A DNA stretch of 5,701 nucleotides from Planococcaceae bacterium UBA3370 (GTDB lineage: Bacteria > Bacillota > Bacilli > Bacillales_A > Planococcaceae), in NCBI GenBank assembly GCA_002360295.1, contig DEQI01000013.1, forward strand, positions 1-5,701, given 5' to 3'. The stretch's first letter is position 1. Every line of letters starts with the position of its first letter. The position numbers and the translations under genes were made by a program. The notes below the pieces were generated by a model, which was not told the DNA's origin, did no database searches, and saw only the letters and a list, made by a program, of their open reading frames with translations. Positions 1 to 5,701 of this stretch are shown here, piece after piece.

Positions 1-869
1 TCAAAACCAATTTCGTTTAATAAAGAAAGATCAGCTTGTCCGTTAAACTCATTAAAATATAATGTTCCACTAAATACATCACCTGCATGAAGTAATAAAG
101 ATTCTGGTTTTGCTGCTTTTTGCTCTTTAACCACCGTTGCTAATTTTGGTAACAAATCTGTGCGAGAATGTGTATCATTAACATGTAAAATCGAAAGTTT
201 AAATGTATCAGCTGTCGTTGTTGCTGTTTCTTCTTTTGGTTCTTCAGGTATTGCCACTAACGCTGCCTGCGCCTTCATAATAAACGTGGCAAGTTGACCG
301 CGCGTTACATTTTCATATAAGCCGAATTCTGTTTCAGAAATACCAGTTGTAATGTCATTTTCATATAACGCCGTTACATAACTAGCATACTCACTATCTG
401 CTGAAACATCTGCGAAAGGACTTGTACCAGTAGCAATGAGGCCTGAAGCTGATACTAGCATTTTTGCCATTTCTGCCCGAGTAATGGAGTCGTTTGGACG
501 GAATGTATTTTCGTCATTTCGGTCAATACCATTTAAAGCAGCTAATGCGGCAATGGCTCCATAATACTGGTTATCTGAAGTAATATCTGCAAAAGTTGGA
601 TTTGTTACATCTGTCGTATTAATTTTTAAAGCCCCTGCAATCATTTTTGCTGCTTGACCACGTGTCACTGCTTGTGCTGGCTTAAAAGTACCATCTGAAT
701 AGCCTTTAATAACCCCCGCTTCGTAAAGAGCAGATATTCCGTCAAAATGAGCATTCTTTTCGTTAACATCAGTAAATACGTTAGCTGCGGAAGCCGGTAC
801 TACCGCTACTGCTGAAACTGCAAATGCCGCAGCAGTTACAATTAAAAATGTATTGCGCTTTTTTTTCAT
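1..869 (-). CDS. SLH-anchored 5'-nucleotidase family protein, N-terminal part (copy 2 of a tandem pair, cut by window edge)
   Basis: This is a partial gene: 289 codons are readable without a stop, and the 3' end lies beyond position 1. The ATG at 869-867 follows GGAGGTA with a 7-nt gap. Residues 1-29 form a signal peptide (MKKKR, hydrophobic core, PASAA). Three SLH domains follow at about 30-75, 92-137 and 150-195, with GYSDGTFKP and VTRGQ, ITRAE and VTRGQ motifs; these bind secondary cell-wall polymer in related bacteria. After a linker of about 20 residues rich in E and T (202-221) comes the start of a calcineurin-like metallophosphatase domain: NDTH (D232, H234) and HAGD (D264) supply the first metal ligands. 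The NHE, GHDH and C-terminal nucleotide-binding parts are out of view, so completeness and activity cannot be judged. It is colinear with the gene at 1080-3293, with most residues identical. Expected role: cell-surface hydrolysis of nucleotides or similar phosphoesters. The exact substrate is not deducible. Confidence 0.93.
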   Translation of the reverse strand, partial: MKKKRNTFLIVTAAAFAVSAVAVVPASAANVFTDVNEKNAHFDGISALYEAGVIKGYSDGTFKPAQAVTRGQAAKMIAGALKINTTDVTNPTFADITSDNQYYGAIAALAALNGIDRNDENTFRPNDSITRAEMAKMLVSASGLIATGTSPFADVSADSEYASYVTALYENDITTGISETEFGLYENVTRGQLATFIMKAQAALVAIPEEPKEETATTTADTFKLSILHVNDTHSRTDLLPKLATVVKEQKAAKPESLLLHAGDVFSGTLYFNEFNGQADLSLLNEIGF

Positions 870-876
870 ACTTTTC

Positions 877-883
877 TACCTCC
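877..883 (-). promoter_or_regulatory. Ribosome binding site of the partial SLH-nucleotidase
   Basis: GGAGGTA reads on the minus strand seven bases before the ATG at 869. It is close to the ideal Bacillales Shine-Dalgarno sequence and fixes the start. Two in-tandem ATGs just upstream (888-883) are in another frame, and the second overlaps this site. Confidence 0.85.
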
Positions 884-900
884 ATCATGTAGTAGTCAGA

Positions 901-917
901 TGTAAATTTTCTTTACA
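901..917. promoter_or_regulatory. Candidate GlnR/TnrA-type nitrogen regulator box
   Basis: The 17-bp sequence TGTAAATTTTCTTTACA fits the published GlnR/TnrA pattern TGTNA-N7-TNACA exactly in both half-sites, while the central bases fit the refined TnrA consensus only partly. It lies 32-48 bp before the start codon of the partial SLH-nucleotidase. I found no equivalent complete site before the sister gene. If real, it would link this copy to nitrogen status, which makes sense for a nucleotide-scavenging enzyme. The assignment rests on pattern match alone, and in AT-rich DNA such palindromes can arise by chance. Confidence 0.4.
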
Positions 918-929
918 ACTAAATATTAA

Positions 930-935
930 ATGATA
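930..935 (-). promoter_or_regulatory. Weak candidate -10 element for the partial SLH-nucleotidase
   Basis: TATCAT on the minus strand matches the sigma-A -10 hexamer at five of six bases, and a start about seven bases further on would place the GlnR/TnrA-like box just inside the transcript. No good -35 hexamer lies 16-18 bp upstream; that spot overlaps the TACTAATTAGTA palindrome. Other AT-rich hexamers nearby could serve equally well. Confidence 0.2.
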
Positions 936-949
936 ATTTGGTAGAATGC

Positions 950-961
950 TACTAATTAGTA
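950..961. repeat. 12-bp perfect palindrome in intergenic region
   Basis: TACTAATTAGTA is self-complementary over 12 bp and lies 81-92 bp before the start codon of the partial SLH-nucleotidase. It could be a dimeric regulator site near the promoter. No regulator family is recognised, and an AT-rich palindrome of this length has modest significance. Confidence 0.3.
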
Positions 962-1015
962 AGTTAATTAAACAATATTTATAAAATTTACATATTAAAT
1001 AAATTATGAATTTCT

Positions 1016-1072
1016 AAAAATAAGAAAACAGGTGTATCCAGTCAAATAATATATGCCGGATACACCTGTTTT
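1016..1072 (-). terminator. Rho-independent terminator of the 737-residue SLH-nucleotidase
   Basis: A perfect 15-bp stem pairs 1025-1039 (AAAACAGGTGTATCC) with 1058-1072. On the minus strand it begins seven bases after the stop codon and is followed by a T-rich run (TTTT, C, TT, A, TTTTT). The 18-nt AT-rich loop is longer than in most intrinsic terminators. It separates the two nucleotidase genes, which argues for separate transcription units, with some read-through possible. Confidence 0.8.
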
Positions 1073-1079
1073 ATAATGC

Positions 1080-3293
1080 TTATTTAGCTGAAATATCTGT
1101 AATGCGACCTTCAGTTGTTGTTTTAATTTCTTTTAGTGATTGTAAATGCTCCATTAAATTTTCCCAATCAGATAAACCTAAATCTGTTACACGGCCTTCT
1201 TCATAAGCTTTTCCAAACATATCATAGCCATCTCCGCCTTTTGCAGTGTATGCATTTGTTGCTACAGTATACGTTTTGTCATCTTCTAGAGGTACATATT
1301 TACCTGTTGTATCATCTAAATATTCAATAGAAACAACACGTGAGCCAACTTCTTTTGAAGAATCATATTGTAGTTTGGCACCTGCAATGTGCAAGAAGCC
1401 ACCGTTTTCATTTGGTACATTTTTCAAAGATACTTCAAATGCCGCTTTTAGTTCTGCACCTGTTGCATCCATAAGTGCTAATGTATTACCGAATGGAAGC
1501 ACGGTAATGACCTGACCTACAGTAATGTTACCAGCTGGAATCGCTGCACGGATACCGCCACCATTTTGTAAGGCCATCACTACTTTTTTATTAGTATACT
1601 TTTGAGCTTTTGCTAACATCCCGTCTGTAATAAGGTTACCAAGAGCTGTTTCAGAGCTACGAACACTTACTAATGATGTTTCTGAAGCACGTGGATTTAC
1701 CAAGTCTTCATCAATAGAAACACCAATTTCTTTATTATTCACTTCATCTACTTGTGCCTTATATGGTGCTAATAATTCAACTAATTCAGCATCTTCTGCT
1801 ACTTTACCTAGATCTATCAACTCACCATTGTATTCTGTTACAACACCATTTTTATCGAATGTAACATCTAGTGTTCCAAGGTATTTTACATACTCATTTG
1901 CTTGTACAATTAATGTTGTATCTTTCGCTTCACCAACAGTATTTGTATTAACAACAATCGGCTCATCTAATTTGGTATGGTCATGTCCACCAACAATGAC
2001 ATCAATACCTTCTACATTTTTAGCTAGCAAGATATCATTATCTACATTTGGATTATCATTATAACCGATATGAGTTAAGGCAATAATTTTATTTACGCCC
2101 ATACCTTCAAATGCTTTTACTGCTTTGTTTGCTTCTTCGATATAGTTTTCAAATGTCACTTTATTTGGTGACGCAATATCTTTCGTTTCTTCAGTCGTTA
2201 AACCGAAAATCCCTACTTTTTCACCGTTAATTTCTTTGACGATACCAGAATATATTTTTCCATTCTCTGGTTCGCTTGAAATTAAATCTGTAAACAACCC
2301 TGTAAATTTATCATCAGCTGAGAAGTCAATATTAGCATCAACAATTGGGAATTTTGCAGCTGTAATGAAATCTACTAAAGCCTGATGCCCTTCTTCTGAA
2401 CTTCCTAAATCAAATTCATGATTACCAAGTACCATTGCATCAAAGCCAATTTTGTTTAATAAAGCAAGGTCTGCTTGTCCTTTAAATTCGTTAAAGTAAA
2501 GTGTACCACTGAAAGCATCTCCTCCATGTAGTAATAAGGAGTCTGGATTCTCAGCTCTTTGTTCTTTCACAGCTGTTGCTAATTTTGGTAGCATATCTGC
2601 ACGGGCATGCGTATCATTTACATGCATAATTGATAGCTTAAATGTATCACCAGTAGTTTCATCGCCTGGGTTGTCTAAGCTGTTTTGTGCTCTTACTATG
2701 AATGATGCAAGCTGACCACGTGTAACATTTTTTAACACACCGTATTCAGTTGCCGAAATGCCAGTTGTAATCCCATTTTCATATAATGCCGTTACATAAT
2801 TAGCATACTCGTTTTCTGCTGACACGTCTGTGAACGGGTTAGAACCTTTTGCTGTTAAATTCATTGCTGTTGCGATCATTTTTGCCATTTGACCACGTGT
2901 AATTGTTTCGTTCGCTCGGTATGTATTGTCATCAAAACCATTTATTACGTTTAGAGCTGCTAATGCTGCTATTGGTCCATAATATTGATTGGAAGGATTA
3001 ATATCAGTAAAGTTTGGATTTGTTACATTTGTCGTATCAAGTTTTAGCGCACCCGCAATCATCTTTGCAGCTTGACCGCGTGTTACATCTTGACCAGGCT
3101 TAAATGTCCCATCTGAATAACCGCTTATAACACCCGCTTCATATAGCGCAGTTATACTAGCATAATGTGTATTTTCTTTACTTACGTCAGAAAATGGAGA
3201 TGTAGCCGAAGCTGTTGCAGGCACTACAGCTACAGCGGTAACTGCTAAAACCGTGGCAGGTACAGTGAATAATTTGTTTCGTTTGTTGTTCAT
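1080..3293 (-). CDS. Secreted SLH-anchored 5'-nucleotidase / metallophosphatase family protein (copy 1 of a tandem pair)
   Basis: This is a complete 737-residue surface enzyme. Residues 1-30 are a signal peptide ending ATASA. SLH domains at about 33-76, 95-139 and 153-198 (VTRGQ, ITRGQ, VTRGQ motifs) should bind pyruvylated cell-wall polymer. A short acidic linker (204-216) leads to a calcineurin-like phosphoesterase domain, about 218-445, with the full metal-site set: NDTH (D227, H229), GGD (D259), GNHE (N291, H292), THIG (H408) and GGHDH (H437, H439). The 5'-nucleotidase C-terminal domain, about 520-697, has GNLITD, NGGGIR (577-582), LPFGN and GGDGYDMF, which form the nucleotide pocket in the UshA family. 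All expected catalytic residues are present, so it is likely active on extracellular nucleotides (5'-nucleotidase, perhaps also cyclic phosphodiesterase or UDP-sugar hydrolase); the family alone does not settle the substrate. The ATG at 3293 follows AAAGGAG. There is no LPXTG motif, so anchoring is by SLH only. A near copy follows downstream at 1-869. Confidence 0.95.
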   Translation of the reverse strand: MNNKRNKLFTVPATVLAVTAVAVVPATASATSPFSDVSKENTHYASITALYEAGVISGYSDGTFKPGQDVTRGQAAKMIAGALKLDTTNVTNPNFTDINPSNQYYGPIAALAALNVINGFDDNTYRANETITRGQMAKMIATAMNLTAKGSNPFTDVSAENEYANYVTALYENGITTGISATEYGVLKNVTRGQLASFIVRAQNSLDNPGDETTGDTFKLSIMHVNDTHARADMLPKLATAVKEQRAENPDSLLLHGGDAFSGTLYFNEFKGQADLALLNKIGFDAMVLGNHEFDLGSSEEGHQALVDFITAAKFPIVDANIDFSADDKFTGLFTDLISSEPENGKIYSGIVKEINGEKVGIFGLTTEETKDIASPNKVTFENYIEEANKAVKAFEGMGVNKIIALTHIGYNDNPNVDNDILLAKNVEGIDVIVGGHDHTKLDEPIVVNTNTVGEAKDTTLIVQANEYVKYLGTLDVTFDKNGVVTEYNGELIDLGKVAEDAELVELLAPYKAQVDEVNNKEIGVSIDEDLVNPRASETSLVSVRSSETALGNLITDGMLAKAQKYTNKKVVMALQNGGGIRAAIPAGNITVGQVITVLPFGNTLALMDATGAELKAAFEVSLKNVPNENGGFLHIAGAKLQYDSSKEVGSRVVSIEYLDDTTGKYVPLEDDKTYTVATNAYTAKGGDGYDMFGKAYEEGRVTDLGLSDWENLMEHLQSLKEIKTTTEGRITDISAK

Positions 3294-3300
3294 ACTAAAG

Positions 3301-3307
3301 CTCCTTT
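3301..3307 (-). promoter_or_regulatory. Ribosome binding site of the 737-residue SLH-nucleotidase
   Basis: AAAGGAG on the minus strand ends seven bases before the ATG at 3293, and the signal peptide begins directly at that ATG. This supports the chosen start. Confidence 0.85.
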
Positions 3308-3340
3308 ATCAAAAGTAGTCAAAAACAATGTGTCTTGCAC

Positions 3341-3363
3341 CTAAATTCTACATGAGAATTTAG
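3341..3363. promoter_or_regulatory. Perfect inverted repeat in the leader of the 737-residue SLH-nucleotidase
   Basis: CTAAATTCT (3341-3349) and AGAATTTAG (3355-3363) are exact reverse complements around a 5-base centre, 48-70 bp before the start codon. It lies just after the best candidate -10 element, so it could be an operator at the transcription start or a hairpin at the 5' end of the mRNA. It has no T-run after it on the minus strand, so it is unlikely to be a terminator. No known regulator box is recognised. Confidence 0.45.
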
Positions 3364-3372
3364 TATATTTCT

Positions 3373-3399
3373 ATTATATTTAATATATTATTGTGTCTA
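3373..3399 (-). promoter_or_regulatory. Candidate sigma-A promoter of the 737-residue SLH-nucleotidase
   Basis: On the minus strand TATAAT (3378-3373) is a perfect -10 hexamer. TAGACA (3399-3394) matches five of six -35 bases, but the 15-bp gap is shorter than the usual 17. A second perfect TATAAT at 3419-3414 lacks a good -35 partner. The region is so AT-rich that chance matches are expected; a promoter somewhere in 3364-3430 is likely because a terminator precedes it. Confidence 0.35.
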
Positions 3400-3489
3400 A
3401 TTCGTAAATTCTTATTATATTTTTCACACTTTATTAAAATAATATTACACAAAGTCTATAAACCGGCAGACTCCAAAATTTCAATGCTC

Positions 3490-3522
3490 AAAAAAAAGAA
3501 GCAAACCTAAGTTTGCTTCTTT
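3490..3522 (-). terminator. Rho-independent terminator of aconitase
   Basis: A 12-bp perfect stem (3495-3506 with 3511-3522; core GAAGCAAAC / GTTTGCTTC) closes a 4-base loop and runs into eight T residues on the minus strand. It starts 16 bases after the aconitase stop codon. The plus-strand side also ends in a T-rich run, but no plus-strand gene is present to use it. Confidence 0.88.
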
Positions 3523-3538
3523 CTTTTATAATCATATA

Positions 3539-5701
3539 TTATTCAGCTGCTTTCGCACGTAATACCATTTGTAAAATACCACCATGACGGTAGTAGTCCA
3601 CTTCTACTTCTGAGTCGAAACGAGCTAAAGCATCAAATGTTTTTACTGTTCCGTCTGGAGATGTAGCAGTAACTGTTAAAATATCACGTGGTTTCACATC
3701 ATCAGTAATGTTCACTGAGATTGTTTCTTCACCAGTTAAGCCTAAAGAATCAGCAGAATCTCCGTTTAAGTATTGTAATGGTAGAACACCCATCATGACA
3801 AGGTTTGAACGGTGGATACGCTCATAGCTTTGAGCAATAACAGTTTTCACACCAAGTAAGAATGTACCTTTAGCAGCCCAGTCACGAGATGAACCCATAC
3901 CGTAGTCGTTACCTGCAAGTACGACTAAACCAGTACCTTGTTCTTGGTACTTCATGCAAGCATCATAAATGTACATTACTTCGCCAGTTGGCCAGTAAGT
4001 AGTGAAACCACCTTCTGTACCTGGAGCAACTTGGTTACGGATACGGATGTTAGCGAAAGTACCGCGCATCATTACTTCGTGGTTACCACGACGAGAACCG
4101 TAAGAGTTGAAGTCACGGATAGCTACACCATTTTCGATTAAATATTTACCTGCAGGTGTATCTTTACCGATTGCACCAGCTGGAGAAATATGGTCAGTTG
4201 TAATAGAATCACCAAACTTCGCCATTACGCGTAAGCCATTAAGACCTTTGATTGCTTCTGGCTCTTTAGAAAGACCAGTGAAGAATGGTGGGTTTTGAAT
4301 GTAAGTTGATTTATCATCAAATGTGTATAAAGATTCAGTTGAAGTTTCGATTGCATTCCAAGCTTCGTTAGCTGTGAATACTGTTTCGTATTCTTTTTGG
4401 AATAATTCACGAGTAACAACTTTGTTTAATACAGCATTTACTTCTTCAGTTGATGGCCAGATGTCAGCGAAGAATACATCGTTACCGTCTTTGTCTTTTG
4501 CAATTGCATCTTTTTGTAGATCGATATCTACAGTACCTGCTAATGCATAAGCCACTACTAATGGTGGTGAAGCTAAGAAGTTAGCTTTAACAAGTGGGTG
4601 AACACGGCCTTCGAAGTTACGGTTACCAGAAAGTACAGAAGTTACGAATAAATCATTTGATTTGATCGCTTCTTCGATTTCTGGAAGTAATGGACCTGAG
4701 TTACCGATACATGTTGTACAACCGTAACCAACTGTGTTGAAGCCGATTGCATCAAAGTATTGTTGTAAGCCAGAATCTTCTAAGTAACCAGTTACTACTT
4801 TTGAACCTGGTGCTAAAGAAGTTTTAACCCATTTCGCAGGTTTGATTCCTTTTTCTACTGCTTTTTTCGCTACTAAACCAGCAGCTAAAAGTACGTATGG
4901 GTTAGATGTATTTGTACAAGAAGTGATAGCAGCGATTGCTACAGCACCTGCTGGGATTTCTACATCGCCATCTGCAAATTTAGCAGTTGAAGTTTTTGTA
5001 AATTCATCTTCTGTTAAACCGAAACCTTGAGTTCCTTGAGGAGCTACTACTGATTCACGGTAAACGTTACGCATATTAGTTAATGGAATTAAATCTTGCG
5101 GACGTTTAGGACCAGAAAGGTTTGGTTCGATATCAGCTAAGTTAATTTCTAATACATCCGTATAAGTTGGTTCTAATTCTGGTTTGAACCACATATCGTT
5201 CGCTTTTAAGTAGTTTTCAACTATAGCGATATGCTCTTCATCACGACCTGTTAAGCGCATGTAGTTTAATGACTCATCGTCAATTGCGAAGAAACCACAA
5301 GTTGCACCGTATTCTGGAGCCATGTTTGAAATTGTTGCACGGTCAGCAAGTGGTAATTTAGATACACCAGGACCGAAGAACTCAACGAATTTACCTACTA
5401 CGCCACGTTGACGTAATACTTGAGTTACTTTTAATGCTAAGTCAGTTGCAGTTGCTCCATTTGGAAGCTCGCCAACTAATTTAACACCGATAACTTCAGG
5501 AATTGGGAAATATGATGGTTGACCTAACATACCTGCTTCAGCTTCGATACCACCTACACCCCATCCAAGAACGCCGATACCGTTGATCATAGTTGTATGA
5601 GAGTCAGTACCAACAACTGAGTCTGGGAATGCTTCAAATGTACCATCAGCATTTTCTTTTACGTGTACGATTGGAGCTAAATACTCTAAGTTAACTTGGT
5701 G
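3539..5701 (-). CDS. acnA: Aconitate hydratase (aconitase A), C-terminal 720 residues
   Basis: Aconitase interconverts citrate and isocitrate through cis-aconitate in the cytosolic TCA cycle, using a [4Fe-4S] cluster. The frame stays open to the window edge, and the first visible residues are HQVNLEYLA, followed by [22 protein letters not shown], a hallmark of AcnA/IRP-type aconitases. The methionine at 5590 is therefore internal. Cluster cysteines are SCTNTSNP (codon 4916-4918) and GCTTC (4718-4720 and 4709-4711); their 66- and 3-residue spacing equals that of E. coli AcnA. The swivel domain carries [19 protein letters not shown] and [13 protein letters not shown] with the catalytic serine and arginine. 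By alignment with AcnA about 175 residues are missing, giving a usual full length near 900. The product ends in AKAAE. Bacillus subtilis names this gene citB, and that protein also binds RNA when its cluster is lost; whether this one does is unknown. A terminator follows closely, so it is not co-transcribed with the nucleotidases. Confidence 0.97.
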   Translation of the reverse strand, partial: HQVNLEYLAPIVHVKENADGTFEAFPDSVVGTDSHTTMINGIGVLGWGVGGIEAEAGMLGQPSYFPIPEVIGVKLVGELPNGATATDLALKVTQVLRQRGVVGKFVEFFGPGVSKLPLADRATISNMAPEYGATCGFFAIDDESLNYMRLTGRDEEHIAIVENYLKANDMWFKPELEPTYTDVLEINLADIEPNLSGPKRPQDLIPLTNMRNVYRESVVAPQGTQGFGLTEDEFTKTSTAKFADGDVEIPAGAVAIAAITSCTNTSNPYVLLAAGLVAKKAVEKGIKPAKWVKTSLAPGSKVVTGYLEDSGLQQYFDAIGFNTVGYGCTTCIGNSGPLLPEIEEAIKSNDLFVTSVLSGNRNFEGRVHPLVKANFLASPPLVVAYALAGTVDIDLQKDAIAKDKDGNDVFFADIWPSTEEVNAVLNKVVTRELFQKEYETVFTANEAWNAIETSTESLYTFDDKSTYIQNPPFFTGLSKEPEAIKGLNGLRVMAKFGDSITTDHISPAGAIGKDTPAGKYLIENGVAIRDFNSYGSRRGNHEVMMRGTFANIRIRNQVAPGTEGGFTTYWPTGEVMYIYDACMKYQEQGTGLVVLAGNDYGMGSSRDWAAKGTFLLGVKTVIAQSYERIHRSNLVMMGVLPLQYLNGDSADSLGLTGEETISVNITDDVKPRDILTVTATSPDGTVKTFDALARFDSEVEVDYYRHGGILQMVLRAKAAE

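Noticed and set aside
1..869. Partial nucleotidase as a truncated pseudogene
   Set aside because: The reading frame is intact to the window edge with conserved motifs in order; the truncation is due to the window, not to the gene.
769..888. Alternative ATG-ATG start upstream of the partial nucleotidase, giving a ~38-codon out-of-frame leader ORF
   Set aside because: It has no ribosome binding site of its own, it runs through the GGAGGTA of the real gene, and its product is a low-complexity frame shadow (C, G, S-rich) of the signal peptide region.
3330..3398. Repeated heptamer TGTGTCT (plus strand 3330-3336 and 3392-3398) as a paired regulator site
   Set aside because: The spacing is about 62 bp, flanks do not match, and one copy falls in the putative -35. 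Chance cannot be excluded.
1246..5030. Plus-strand open frames antisense to the nucleotidase and aconitase genes
   Set aside because: They lack ribosome binding sites and recognisable domains, and their composition is explained by the complementary codons of the strongly supported minus-strand genes.
5588..5590. Methionine at 5590 as the aconitase start
   Set aside because: The frame continues upstream to 5701 with the conserved family residues HQVNLEYLA and VVGTDSHTT, and no ribosome binding site precedes this ATG.
1080..5701. Aconitase and the nucleotidases as one operon
   Set aside because: A strong intrinsic terminator lies within 17 bases of the aconitase stop, followed by over 200 bp with its own promoter-like elements.

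Overview
The window is AT-rich, with strong Gram-positive ribosome binding sites (GGAGGTA, AAAGGAG), U-tailed hairpin terminators and secreted proteins anchored by S-layer homology (SLH) domains. This points to a Bacillales member. A Lysinibacillus/Solibacillus-like member of the Planococcaceae is my best guess, but that is inferred from style, not from a marker gene. All three genes lie on the minus strand, so the reading order runs from high to low coordinates.

From right to left: (1) 5701-3539 is the C-terminal four fifths of aconitase (acnA/citB type, TCA cycle). Its first ~175 residues lie outside the window. It ends at a compact 12-bp-stem terminator (about 3490-3522). (2) 3538-3294 is a 245-bp intergenic region with candidate sigma-A promoter elements, a perfect 9-bp inverted repeat and an AAAGGAG ribosome binding site. 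(3) 3293-1080 is a complete 737-residue secreted, SLH-anchored 5'-nucleotidase family protein: signal peptide, three SLH domains, calcineurin-like metallophosphatase domain, 5'-nucleotidase C-terminal domain. A hairpin with a 15-bp perfect stem follows directly. (4) 1079-870 is a 210-bp intergenic region holding a 17-bp palindrome that fits the GlnR/TnrA nitrogen-regulator consensus, a second 12-bp palindrome and a strong ribosome binding site. (5) 869-1 is the first 289 codons of a second SLH-nucleotidase, clearly a paralogue of (3), cut by the window edge.

The two SLH-nucleotidases form a tandem duplicated pair. They probably sit on the cell wall and dephosphorylate nucleotides or related phosphoesters outside the membrane, releasing nucleosides and phosphate for uptake. 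Each has its own leader, and a terminator lies between them, so they may be expressed under different conditions. The GlnR/TnrA-like site is in front of only one copy, the most testable new idea here. Aconitase is a housekeeping gene that looks transcriptionally separate from the pair. I see no mobile element, CRISPR array, RNA gene or clearly novel multi-gene system.
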